Below are positions 1 through 5,775 of a stretch of DNA of 8,460 bases, piece after piece (position 1 is the first letter of the stretch; every line of letters begins with the position of its first letter). The translations under genes were made by a program, and so were the position numbers. Under the pieces are notes generated by a model. It did not search any database and was not told the origin of the DNA. It saw only the letters and a program-made list of their open reading frames with translations. Location: the NCBI GenBank assembly GCA_031549325.1, contig JAVBQA010000043.1, positions 1 to 8,460 of the forward strand, given 5' to 3'. This stretch comes from JAJDGF01 sp031549325 (lineage in GTDB: Bacteria; Bacillota; Clostridia; Christensenellales; Aristaeellaceae).

Positions 1-3
1 ACG

Positions 4-954
4 ATGGATACCGAGTACCGAATGTACCATGTGGCGAAGCTGTATTACATCGATGGGCTAAAACAGAACGAAATCGCGAAGATGCTCAATTTGTCCACGA
101 TGCTGGTCTCGAGGCTGCTGAAAAAAGCGGAGCAGGAGCAAGTGGTCACGATCCATGTGCGTGCGCCCGGCAATCAAGACCCCGAGACGGCGCGGATGCT
201 CAAACAGCGGTATCCATATCTGAAAGAGGCCGTCGTGGTCAAGCTTGATGAATCTCAGGAGACGCGCAAGCAAATAGGTCAGGCTGCCGCGCAATACATA
301 GGAGATCTGGTGCACGACGATGCCATCATTGGCATCTCCTGGGGCAAGACGCTGCAGGAGTTCGCGCAATCATTGAGTCCCACGATGAGCGAGAGGGTAC
401 AGGTGTTGCAACTGTCCGGCGGGTTCCTGATGGACAGCGACTATCTGATGATGCCCAGCAATCTGGTCAAGCTCGCCAGCGAGAAACTGCATTCGGACGC
501 GGTTTTTTTGAGCGCGCCGATGTTTGTGGCATCGGAGGAGATGTGTTCGATGCTGGTGCAAGAGCCCGCGATACGCCACGCGCTGGCGCTGAGCGAAAAA
601 TCCAATATCAATGTGATGGGCGTCAGCTGCCTGAACGCAACCTCTACGATGAGCAAAGTTGCCATCATCAATGAGCAGGATATCGAAGAGTTGAGCTCGC
701 TGGGCGCGATCGGCGATGTGATGGGAGAATTCATCGACGCCAACGGAAATTTTGTGGAATGGTCCAAACGCAAGAAGTACATTGGAGCCACTGTCAGCAA
801 CCTCAACCCGGATGCCAACAACATCTGCGTGGCGGGTGAACTCGAAAAGGCGCCCATCATCGACTTGGCGGTGCGCAAGCGGTACGTGAACACACTGGTG
901 GTCTCCTCCCAATTCGCGCGAGAAGTCATGAGGATCTCCGAATGCGGAAAGTAG
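4..954 (+). CDS. SorC/LsrR-family sugar-sensing transcriptional regulator
   Basis: This 316-residue protein has the two-part build of the SorC/DeoR(Bacillus)/LsrR family. An N-terminal helix-turn-helix lies at about residues 8-50, with the recognition-helix region around NLSTMLVSRLLKKAE (29-43). A C-terminal phosphosugar-binding domain follows, containing GISWGKTL (110-117) and GAIGD (234-238), both typical of the family. Known members bind a phosphorylated sugar made by their own operon and release DNA or change oligomeric state. By analogy this one probably senses an intermediate of the kinase/aldolase route encoded downstream (inference). The length is normal for the family. The ATG at 4 leaves the usual short leader before the helix-turn-helix, but only three bases precede it, so its ribosome binding site, promoter and operator are outside the window. 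Its end overlaps the DhaL-like gene by 13 bases, indicating co-transcription and probably autoregulation. The family call is firm; the effector is unknown. Confidence 0.93.
   Translation: MDTEYRMYHVAKLYYIDGLKQNEIAKMLNLSTMLVSRLLKKAEQEQVVTIHVRAPGNQDPETARMLKQRYPYLKEAVVVKLDESQETRKQIGQAAAQYIGDLVHDDAIIGISWGKTLQEFAQSLSPTMSERVQVLQLSGGFLMDSDYLMMPSNLVKLASEKLHSDAVFLSAPMFVASEEMCSMLVQEPAIRHALALSEKSNINVMGVSCLNATSTMSKVAIINEQDIEELSSLGAIGDVMGEFIDANGNFVEWSKRKKYIGATVSNLNPDANNICVAGELEKAPIIDLAVRKRYVNTLVVSSQFAREVMRISECGK
931..944 (+). promoter_or_regulatory. Ribosome binding site and first start codon of the DhaL-like gene
   Basis: AGGA at 931-934 lies 7 bases before the ATG at 942, inside the last codons of the regulator gene. 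A second in-frame ATG at 963 is preceded by AGGTG at 953-957, 5 bases upstream. Both starts are followed by CGGAA, so the protein begins MRK from either. The overlap with the regulator stop at 952-954 would suit translational coupling. I favour 942 slightly. Confidence 0.5.
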
Positions 955-1592
955 GTGCGAGGATGCGGAAGCGGGAATTTGGCGCACTGGTACTGGAGGC
1001 GGCCGCCGAGATGCCCCGGCACCGCGACGAGCTGTGCAAGCTGGACATGGGCATCGGCGACGGCGACCATGGCGTGACGGTGGAGCGCGGATTTCTGGCG
1101 GTTCAACGACAGTTTGGCGGCGATCCGGGAGATGGCGGCGGGGCATTTTACCAGCGGATGGGTGATGTGCTGTCCGCCAGCATGGGCGGCGCGATCGGTC
1201 CGGTCTACGGGCTGTACTTTTCGGGGCTGGGTGCGCTGGGCACCGCTGATGAGGTGACCGCTGCGACGCTTGCGGACGCCATGGAATCGGCTGCCGGGAA
1301 GGTAATGCGCGCGGCGCGCGTGACGCCGGGCGAAAAGACCATTGTGGACGCGATGTTGCCCGCGTGCGAGGCGATGCGTCAGGCGGTGGACGGCACGTTG
1401 CCGGATGCGCTGACGGCTGCGGCCCGTGCCGCCGAGCTGGGCGCGCAGCGCACCGTGAACATGAAGGCCACCAAAGGGCGCGCGCGATTCCTCCAGGAGA
1501 AGTCGGTCGGCTATCGGGACGCGGGCGCGTCATCCTTTGTGCTGTATATGGAAGCTCTGGCAAATGCCGTGACGCGCGCGGAAAAGGAGTGA
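942..1592 (+). CDS. dhaL: DhaL-like nucleotide-binding subunit of a dihydroxyacetone-kinase-family enzyme
   Basis: At 216 residues (209 if translation starts at 963), this matches the usual length of DhaL, the ADP-binding subunit of dihydroxyacetone kinase. The Mg-nucleotide motif LDMGIGDGDHG places the three expected aspartates at 35, 40 and 42, with the same spacing as D30/D35/D37 of Escherichia coli DhaL. The family blocks SMGGAIGPVYG, KTIVDAMLPA and GRARFLQEKSVGYRDAGASS follow in order. The protein is cytoplasmic and would work with the DhaK-like subunit encoded 7 bases downstream. In PTS-type systems DhaL keeps its ADP bound and is rephosphorylated by DhaM. In ATP-dependent enzymes K and L are usually fused. 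Here they are separate and no DhaM is visible, so the phosphoryl donor is open. Separate DhaK and DhaL proteins could still use ATP directly. The family call is very secure; dihydroxyacetone as substrate is not. Confidence 0.93.
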   Translation: MRKVGARMRKREFGALVLEAAAEMPRHRDELCKLDMGIGDGDHGVTVERGFLAVQRQFGGDPGDGGGAFYQRMGDVLSASMGGAIGPVYGLYFSGLGALGTADEVTAATLADAMESAAGKVMRAARVTPGEKTIVDAMLPACEAMRQAVDGTLPDALTAAARAAELGAQRTVNMKATKGRARFLQEKSVGYRDAGASSFVLYMEALANAVTRAEKE

Positions 1593-1602
1593 GCGGATCA
1601 TG
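1584..1602 (+). promoter_or_regulatory. Ribosome binding site of the DhaK-like gene
   Basis: AAGGAG at 1584-1589 runs into the DhaL-like stop codon (1590-1592) and lies 10 bases before the ATG at 1600. It fixes the start of the DhaK-like protein and suggests that the two kinase subunits are translationally coupled. Confidence 0.7.
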
Positions 1603-2592
1603 AAGAAAATTCTCAATGGGCCGGATCGTCTGGTTGAGGACACGCTCAACGGGTTTGCGCTCGCAAACAAGGCCATTGTGCGCCTGGTGCCGGGTACCCA
1701 TATGATCGAGCGCGCCACACCCAAGGCGAGCGGCAAGGTGCGCTTATTGATGGGGAACGGCGCGGGGCACGAGCCCGCAGTGATCTGCTGGGTTGGCGAG
1801 GGTATGTTTGATATGAACGTGGTGGGCGAAATCTTTACCTGCTCGTCCGCCGAGCACATCTATCAGGGCGTCAAGAGGCTGTCAGAAGGCGGCCCGGTGT
1901 TGGTGGCGGTGCAGAATCACGCGGGCGATGTGCTGAACGCTGGCATGGCCGTGGAGCGCGCGCTGGACGAGGGTATTGATGTCGAGAGCGTGCTGTTCTA
2001 CGACGATGTGGCCTCCGCGCCCAGGGGCATGATCGAGGAGAGGCGCGGCATCGGCGGCATGCTGTTCTATGCCAAGATCGTGGGCGCGGCTGCTGAAGAA
2101 GGGTACGGCATGGCGCGGCTGGTGAGCCTGTTTGAGCGCGTGCGCGATGCCACGCGCACCTACAGCGTGGCTGTCACAAACTGCACACACCCGGTCACAG
2201 GCATGGGAATGTTCGATGGGTTGCCGGATGATCAGATCGAGATGGGCATGGGCGTGCACGGAGAGGGAGGCGGCGGACGCATTCCGCTGCCCACTTCCAA
2301 GGATTTGGCTGCAAAATTGTGCGACATTCTGATCGAGGACGGCGGCTACAAACAGGGCGACAAGCTGTTGGTGTTTGTGAACGGCGCGGGCGGCATGACC
2401 GCCATGGAACTGTTCACGCTATATGGTGTGATTGAGGAATACCTGAACGGGAAAGGATTCTTCGTCGCAGGCTGCAAGGTGGGCGACTACCTGACAACGC
2501 AGGAGTTGTCGGGCGTGTCCCTGTCGCTGTGCCGTGCGGACGACGAGATGATCCGATTGTGGAACGAGCAGTGCGCGGTGGGAAAATTTTGA
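1600..2592 (+). CDS. dhaK: DhaK-like substrate-binding subunit of a ketose kinase
   Basis: The 330-residue product belongs to the DhaK family, whose active-site histidine binds the ketone of the substrate as a hemiaminal. The key residues are all present: H57 in GNGAGHEP, D110 in NHAGD and H220 in GVHGE, equivalent to H56, D109 and H218 of Escherichia coli DhaK. ERRGIGGMLFYAKIVGAAAE (146-165) is the conserved block leading into the second half. The first loop reads MGNGAGHEPAVICWVGEG rather than the classic SGGGSGHEP type, and the protein is about 25 residues shorter than E. coli DhaK. I take this as a sign of a DhaK subgroup acting on a ketose other than dihydroxyacetone, such as a tetrulose or pentulose (inference). 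The protein is cytoplasmic and partners with the adjacent DhaL-like subunit. The nearby aldolase would be the logical consumer of its ketose-phosphate product. Family secure; substrate unknown. Confidence 0.92.
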   Translation: MKKILNGPDRLVEDTLNGFALANKAIVRLVPGTHMIERATPKASGKVRLLMGNGAGHEPAVICWVGEGMFDMNVVGEIFTCSSAEHIYQGVKRLSEGGPVLVAVQNHAGDVLNAGMAVERALDEGIDVESVLFYDDVASAPRGMIEERRGIGGMLFYAKIVGAAAEEGYGMARLVSLFERVRDATRTYSVAVTNCTHPVTGMGMFDGLPDDQIEMGMGVHGEGGGGRIPLPTSKDLAAKLCDILIEDGGYKQGDKLLVFVNGAGGMTAMELFTLYGVIEEYLNGKGFFVAGCKVGDYLTTQELSGVSLSLCRADDEMIRLWNEQCAVGKF

Positions 2593-2598
2593 GACCAA

Positions 2599-2614
2599 CT
2601 CCGGGCTGCCGGAG
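2599..2614 (+). other. Small inverted repeat between kinase and importer genes
   Basis: CTCCGG at 2599-2604 and CCGGAG at 2609-2614 can form a 6-base-pair stem with a 4-base loop. It sits in the 46-base gap between the DhaK-like stop and the solute-binding protein gene, just before that gene's ribosome binding site. No T-run follows, so it is not an intrinsic terminator. It may be a minor RNA structure or chance in GC-rich DNA. Confidence 0.3.
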
Positions 2615-2622
2615 AGAAAATG

Positions 2623-2641
2623 AAGGAGGAAGTTTTCCATG
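2623..2641 (+). promoter_or_regulatory. Strong ribosome binding site of the solute-binding protein gene
   Basis: AAGGAGGA at 2623-2630 is a near-perfect anti-Shine-Dalgarno match, 8 bases before the ATG at 2639. It fits the high expression normally needed for a binding protein and is typical of Firmicutes. Confidence 0.75.
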
Positions 2642-3904
2642 AAGAAGGTTCTGTCACTGGTTCTCGCGCTATCCCTGTTGCTTTGCACGGCGGCGGCTCC
2701 GGCGATGGCCGAGCTTTCCGGCACGATCCGCTACTCGACATGGGGCTCTGTGGCTGAGAAAGAGATCAATGAGGCGATCATCGCGGCCTTTGAGGAAGAA
2801 AACCCCGGCTGCAAGGTGGAACTCGAATACATCCCGGACCAATATACCCAGAAGCTCGATACCATGTTCCTGGGCGGCGAGGCTCCGGATGTCATCTATG
2901 GCCATCCGCATTATTTCGCAGGCTGGGCGGCCAACGACCTGTTGATGAACCTGAATGACATGTTTGAGCAGGACAAGGACTTCTTCTACGGCGAGGACTT
3001 CACCACCAGCATGTACGATATGTTTAAGTACAAGGGCGACCACGTGGGCACCATCAATGGCCACGATAGCTTCCTGCTGTTCTATAACAAGACGCTGTTT
3101 GACGAGGCGGGCGTCGCCTATCCCACCGAGGAGTGGACCTGGGACGATTTCATGGAGGCCGGCAAGAAACTGACTAAGGACACTGAAGCAGGCAAGCAGT
3201 ACGCCATCAAGTTTGACGAGTACAACCTGAACGCCGTCATGTATTCTTTTGGCGCCGACCTTTACGACGACATGAACAACCCCGCCAAGGTAGTCGCGGA
3301 TTCGTCCGAGACCGTGGCCGCACTGCAGTTCATCCAAGATTGCGTCACCAACGGAATCGCGCCCGACACTAGGGACAACGAGAAGCTGGGCGGCACGTTC
3401 CAGACCGGCAAAGTGGCCATGGAGATCACCGGCGCTTGGGCTGTGGCCACGAACGCCCGCGTCGAGGAGTTCGAGTGGGATTGCGCCATGGTGCCGCTGC
3501 GCGAAGGCTACCCGCGCCGCGTGTCGGCCTACTACGCGGGATATGCCGTGAATGCGGCCACCCAGAATCCCGAGCTGGCCAAGGCGTTCGCCAAGTACTT
3601 CCAGTCTGACCGCGCGCAGAAGCTGTTGTGCGAAATGGGCCTCATCACCGTCATCAACAACAAGATCGCCTCCTCCGACGCGGCGTTGAAGGGTCCCGGC
3701 TCGCCCGAGCATGCCTACTACCGCGTGACCACCGCGCCGTTGGCCACCAACGGCTACGCCATGCTGACCAACCGCCAAGAGACGATGACCAAGGTCATCC
3801 AGCCCGCGGTGGAGCGGCTGCTGGCGAGCACCTCCACAGCTGAGCAGTGCGCTAAGGATCTGCAAAGCGGGCTTGACGGACTGCTGGCCGAGGGCATTGG
3901 ATGA
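2639..3904 (+). CDS. ABC sugar importer, extracellular solute-binding protein (CUT1 type)
   Basis: This 421-residue exported protein belongs to the family 1 (MalE/UgpB-like) binding proteins that capture a sugar or oligosaccharide and deliver it to the two permeases encoded next. Residues 1-24 form a signal peptide: MKK, a leucine-rich core, then A-M-A with probable cleavage before E25. Family landmarks follow: YSTWGS near the mature start, FEEENPGCKVE (51-61), GEAPDV (80-85), YNKTLFDEAG (149-158) and a tryptophan-rich EEWTWDDF (164-171). The length is typical. Cys16 is preceded by LLL, which does not fit a lipobox (small residue at -1), so a lipid anchor is not evident. That is unusual if the host is a single-membrane Firmicute. 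The aromatic residues suggest a carbohydrate ligand but do not identify it; neighbouring genes point to a plant-derived pentose glycoside (inference). A stem-loop follows the gene. Confidence 0.93.
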   Translation: MKKVLSLVLALSLLLCTAAAPAMAELSGTIRYSTWGSVAEKEINEAIIAAFEEENPGCKVELEYIPDQYTQKLDTMFLGGEAPDVIYGHPHYFAGWAANDLLMNLNDMFEQDKDFFYGEDFTTSMYDMFKYKGDHVGTINGHDSFLLFYNKTLFDEAGVAYPTEEWTWDDFMEAGKKLTKDTEAGKQYAIKFDEYNLNAVMYSFGADLYDDMNNPAKVVADSSETVAALQFIQDCVTNGIAPDTRDNEKLGGTFQTGKVAMEITGAWAVATNARVEEFEWDCAMVPLREGYPRRVSAYYAGYAVNAATQNPELAKAFAKYFQSDRAQKLLCEMGLITVINNKIASSDAALKGPGSPEHAYYRVTTAPLATNGYAMLTNRQETMTKVIQPAVERLLASTSTAEQCAKDLQSGLDGLLAEGIG

Positions 3905-3931
3905 GCGGAGACCGGAAGATAGCATAACAAT

Positions 3932-3962
3932 GGGGCCGCCCTGTGTTGACAGGGGCGGCCCC
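3932..3962 (+). other. Intergenic stem-loop between binding protein and permease genes
   Basis: GGGGCCGCCC (3932-3941) pairs perfectly with GGGCGGCCCC (3953-3962). The stem extends by three more pairs, TGT (3942-3944) with ACA (3949-3951), around one bulged G (3952) and a GTTG loop. This is a very stable hairpin in an 80-base gap. No T-tract follows, so it is not a classic terminator. Such hairpins between a binding-protein gene and its permease genes are known to protect the upstream mRNA from 3' exonucleases and raise binding-protein levels over permeases. That role is inferred here. Its 3' arm ends 5 bases before the permease ribosome binding site, so it could also affect initiation there. 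Confidence 0.75.
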
Positions 3963-3967
3963 CTTCG

Positions 3968-3987
3968 AAGGAGGTGCCGGTCCAATG
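3968..3987 (+). promoter_or_regulatory. Ribosome binding site that fixes the permease 1 start
   Basis: AAGGAGGT at 3968-3975 is a full-strength Shine-Dalgarno sequence, 9 bases before the ATG at 3985. It selects this ATG over the in-frame GTG at 3943, which lies inside the stem-loop with no ribosome binding site in front. Confidence 0.85.
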
Positions 3988-4911
3988 CGAGAAGCCAGTG
4001 GCAAGAGGCGGATGGGCAGGCTCGAGCGGCAGGATACGATCGCGTTTTTCGCGTTTATCTCGCCCTGGCTGATTGGCTTTGTTTGCCTGATGCTGATCCC
4101 CATGGCCGCATCGGTGTATGTGAGTCTGACCAAGTGGAATTTGCTCAAGCCGCCGGTGTTCACCGGGCTTGAAAACTTCCGGACCATTTTCAGTGATCCG
4201 CTGTTCTACAAGTCGCTGCAGGTGACGCTGTATTTTGCGGTGCTTTCGGTGCCGCTCAACATCATTCTGTCGGTGTTTTTGGCCATGCTGCTCAACAACA
4301 AAGTGCGCGGCATGAGTGCATTCCGCACGGTGTTCTATCTGCCGGCGGTGGTTTCAGGCGTGGTGGTGGCGCTGGTTTGGATGTGGATCTTCCAGCCGGA
4401 GTACGGCGTGCTGAACAACGCGCTCCGGGCCATCGGCATCCAGGGGCCAAAGTGGATTCAGGACGAAGCCTGGGTCGTGCCGTCCATGGTGCTGATGTCG
4501 CTGTGGAATGTGGGGGGCAGCATCGTGCTGTATCTGGCGGCGCTGCAGGGCGTGCCTACCGAGCAGTATGAGGCCGCGTCCATTGACGGCGCGGGCTGGT
4601 GGAAGAAGTTCGTCTCTGTCACGCTTCCGGGCATCAGCCCAACGCTGCTCTTCACCACGCTGACGGGCATCATCTCCGCGCTGCAGGTGTTTACGCCCGC
4701 CTACGTGATGACCAACGGCGGCCCCAACTACGCATCCTCATTCTATGCATACTACATTTACAACAATGCGTTCGTGTACCGCAAGATGGGCGAGGCCAGC
4801 GCGCAGGCCTGGATTCTGTTCTTCATCATCGGCATCATCACGCTGGTCGTGCTCAAGACGTCGGCGGGCAAGGTGTACTATGATGGCGGGGAGGAGGGTG
4901 ACATCCTGTGA
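3985..4911 (+). CDS. ABC sugar importer permease 1 (MalF/UgpA family)
   Basis: The 308-residue inner-membrane protein has about six hydrophobic segments (roughly 19-47, 80-104, 115-137, 165-188, 222-240 and 275-291). It carries the EAA loop that docks the ATPase: EAASIDGAGWWKKFVSVTLP, residues 196-215, with the expected EAA, G and LP positions. TNGGPNYAS (243-251) is another signature of MalF/UgpA-type CUT1 permeases. It forms the translocation pore with permease 2, whose GTG start overlaps its stop codon in GTGA (4908-4911). The ATG at 3985 was chosen for its strong ribosome binding site. It gives a short basic cytoplasmic N-terminus (MREASGKRR), which is normal for the family. No ATPase gene is in the window. 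In many Firmicutes a shared MsmK/MalK-like ATPase serves several such importers. Family call firm; transported sugar unknown. Confidence 0.93.
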   Translation: MREASGKRRMGRLERQDTIAFFAFISPWLIGFVCLMLIPMAASVYVSLTKWNLLKPPVFTGLENFRTIFSDPLFYKSLQVTLYFAVLSVPLNIILSVFLAMLLNNKVRGMSAFRTVFYLPAVVSGVVVALVWMWIFQPEYGVLNNALRAIGIQGPKWIQDEAWVVPSMVLMSLWNVGGSIVLYLAALQGVPTEQYEAASIDGAGWWKKFVSVTLPGISPTLLFTTLTGIISALQVFTPAYVMTNGGPNYASSFYAYYIYNNAFVYRKMGEASAQAWILFFIIGIITLVVLKTSAGKVYYDGGEEGDIL

Positions 4912-5771
4912 CAGACGCATACCGCGCGAAGCGAAAGGAGCTTTTGAGGAAGCGCGCTTCGACCCTGATGATCTATCTGGTGCTGATCGCGGGCAGCCTG
5001 ATGCTGTTGACGCCGTTCATTTGGATGGTCACCACCGCGTTCAAACAGCCCAACGAGGTGCATCTGGTGCCCATCCGCTGGATTTCGAAAAATCCCAGCT
5101 GGGACGGGTTTCGCATCGCGTTTGTGGACTTTAACTTCCTGCATTACCTGTGGAACACCGTGTGGCTCACGGCGGTGAACATCATCGGGTATCTGGTCAG
5201 TTGCGCGACAGTGTCCTACGGCTTCGCCACCCAGCGCTGGAAGCACAAGAACAAGCTGTTTCTGCTGGTGCTTGGCACGATGATGCTGCCCAAGGAGGTC
5301 ACATTCTACCCGCAGTTCATCCTGTTCAAGTTCATGGGTTGGTATGGCAGCATGCTGCCGCTGTGGGTGCCCGCGTTCTTCGCCGACGCATTCCAGATTT
5401 TCCTGATGCGCCAATTCTTCCTGGGCGTGAGCGTGGAATTGTCTGAAGCCGCCAAGATCGACGGCTGCTCGCGGTTCCGCGTGTTCTGGAACATTTATCT
5501 GCCGCTCTCGAAGCCCGTGCTGGCCACAAGCGCGATCTACATTTTTATGTACCATTGGAATGATTTTTTCAAGCCGCTGATCTATATCACGAAGGAGAAT
5601 TATCGAACCGCCTCGCTGGCACTGCAGTATTTCAACAAAACAAATGATGTGCTGTCTTTTTTGCCTGCCCAGATGGCCGCTTCGGTGGTTCTGGCGCTGC
5701 CATGTGTGCTGATCTACTATTTTGCTCAACGCTACTTCATTGCGGGCATGGTCTATAAAGGAGTGAAGTGA
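4908..5771 (+). CDS. ABC sugar importer permease 2 (MalG/UgpE family)
   Basis: This 287-residue membrane protein starts at a GTG overlapping the previous gene's TGA by four bases. GAGGAGGG at 4891-4898 lies 9 bases upstream, so the GTG start is well supported. Its first membrane segment spans about residues 19-42, and the others cluster at roughly 82-105, 117-139, 148-170, 204-222 and 253-273. The EAA loop reads EAAKIDGCSRFRVFWNIYLP (180-199), with the conserved glycine and LP. The C-terminus RYFIAGMVYKGVK is the usual ending of MalG/UgpE proteins. With permease 1 it makes the heterodimeric channel of a CUT1 importer. The four-base overlap suggests coupled translation and equal amounts of the two permeases. 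Its end is only one base from the aldolase start. Family call firm. Confidence 0.93.
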   Translation: MTDAYRAKRKELLRKRASTLMIYLVLIAGSLMLLTPFIWMVTTAFKQPNEVHLVPIRWISKNPSWDGFRIAFVDFNFLHYLWNTVWLTAVNIIGYLVSCATVSYGFATQRWKHKNKLFLLVLGTMMLPKEVTFYPQFILFKFMGWYGSMLPLWVPAFFADAFQIFLMRQFFLGVSVELSEAAKIDGCSRFRVFWNIYLPLSKPVLATSAIYIFMYHWNDFFKPLIYITKENYRTASLALQYFNKTNDVLSFLPAQMAASVVLALPCVLIYYFAQRYFIAGMVYKGVK

Positions 5772-5775
5772 CATG
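5757..5775 (+). promoter_or_regulatory. Ribosome binding site of the aldolase gene
   Basis: AAAGGAG at 5757-5763, within the last codons of permease 2, lies 9 bases before the ATG at 5773. It favours this start over the in-frame ATG at 5791, which has no ribosome binding site. Stop and start are one base apart, indicating coupling. Confidence 0.65.

Noticed and set aside
503..509. Run of seven T in the regulator gene as a slippage or frameshift site
   Set aside because: The frame continues normally through it into conserved SorC motifs, so there is no sign of a frameshift or alternative product.
370..1701. 443-codon open frame on the minus strand across the regulator and kinase genes
   Set aside because: It crosses three plus-strand genes and encodes an Arg/Pro/His-rich shadow with no recognisable motif.
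3932..3970. Intrinsic terminator after the binding-protein gene
   Set aside because: The stem is strong, but CTTCGAAGG follows rather than a T-run, and the permeases directly downstream belong to the same importer.
3943..3984. Upstream GTG start for permease 1 at 3943
   Set aside because: It lies inside the stem-loop and lacks a ribosome binding site. The ATG at 3985 has a near-perfect one at the right distance.
2669..3985. 438-codon open frame on the minus strand opposite the binding-protein gene
   Set aside because: Its product is low-complexity, rich in H, R, V and G, with no family features. It mirrors codon bias of the plus-strand gene in GC-rich DNA. The plus-strand frame has a signal peptide, a ribosome binding site and a clear family.
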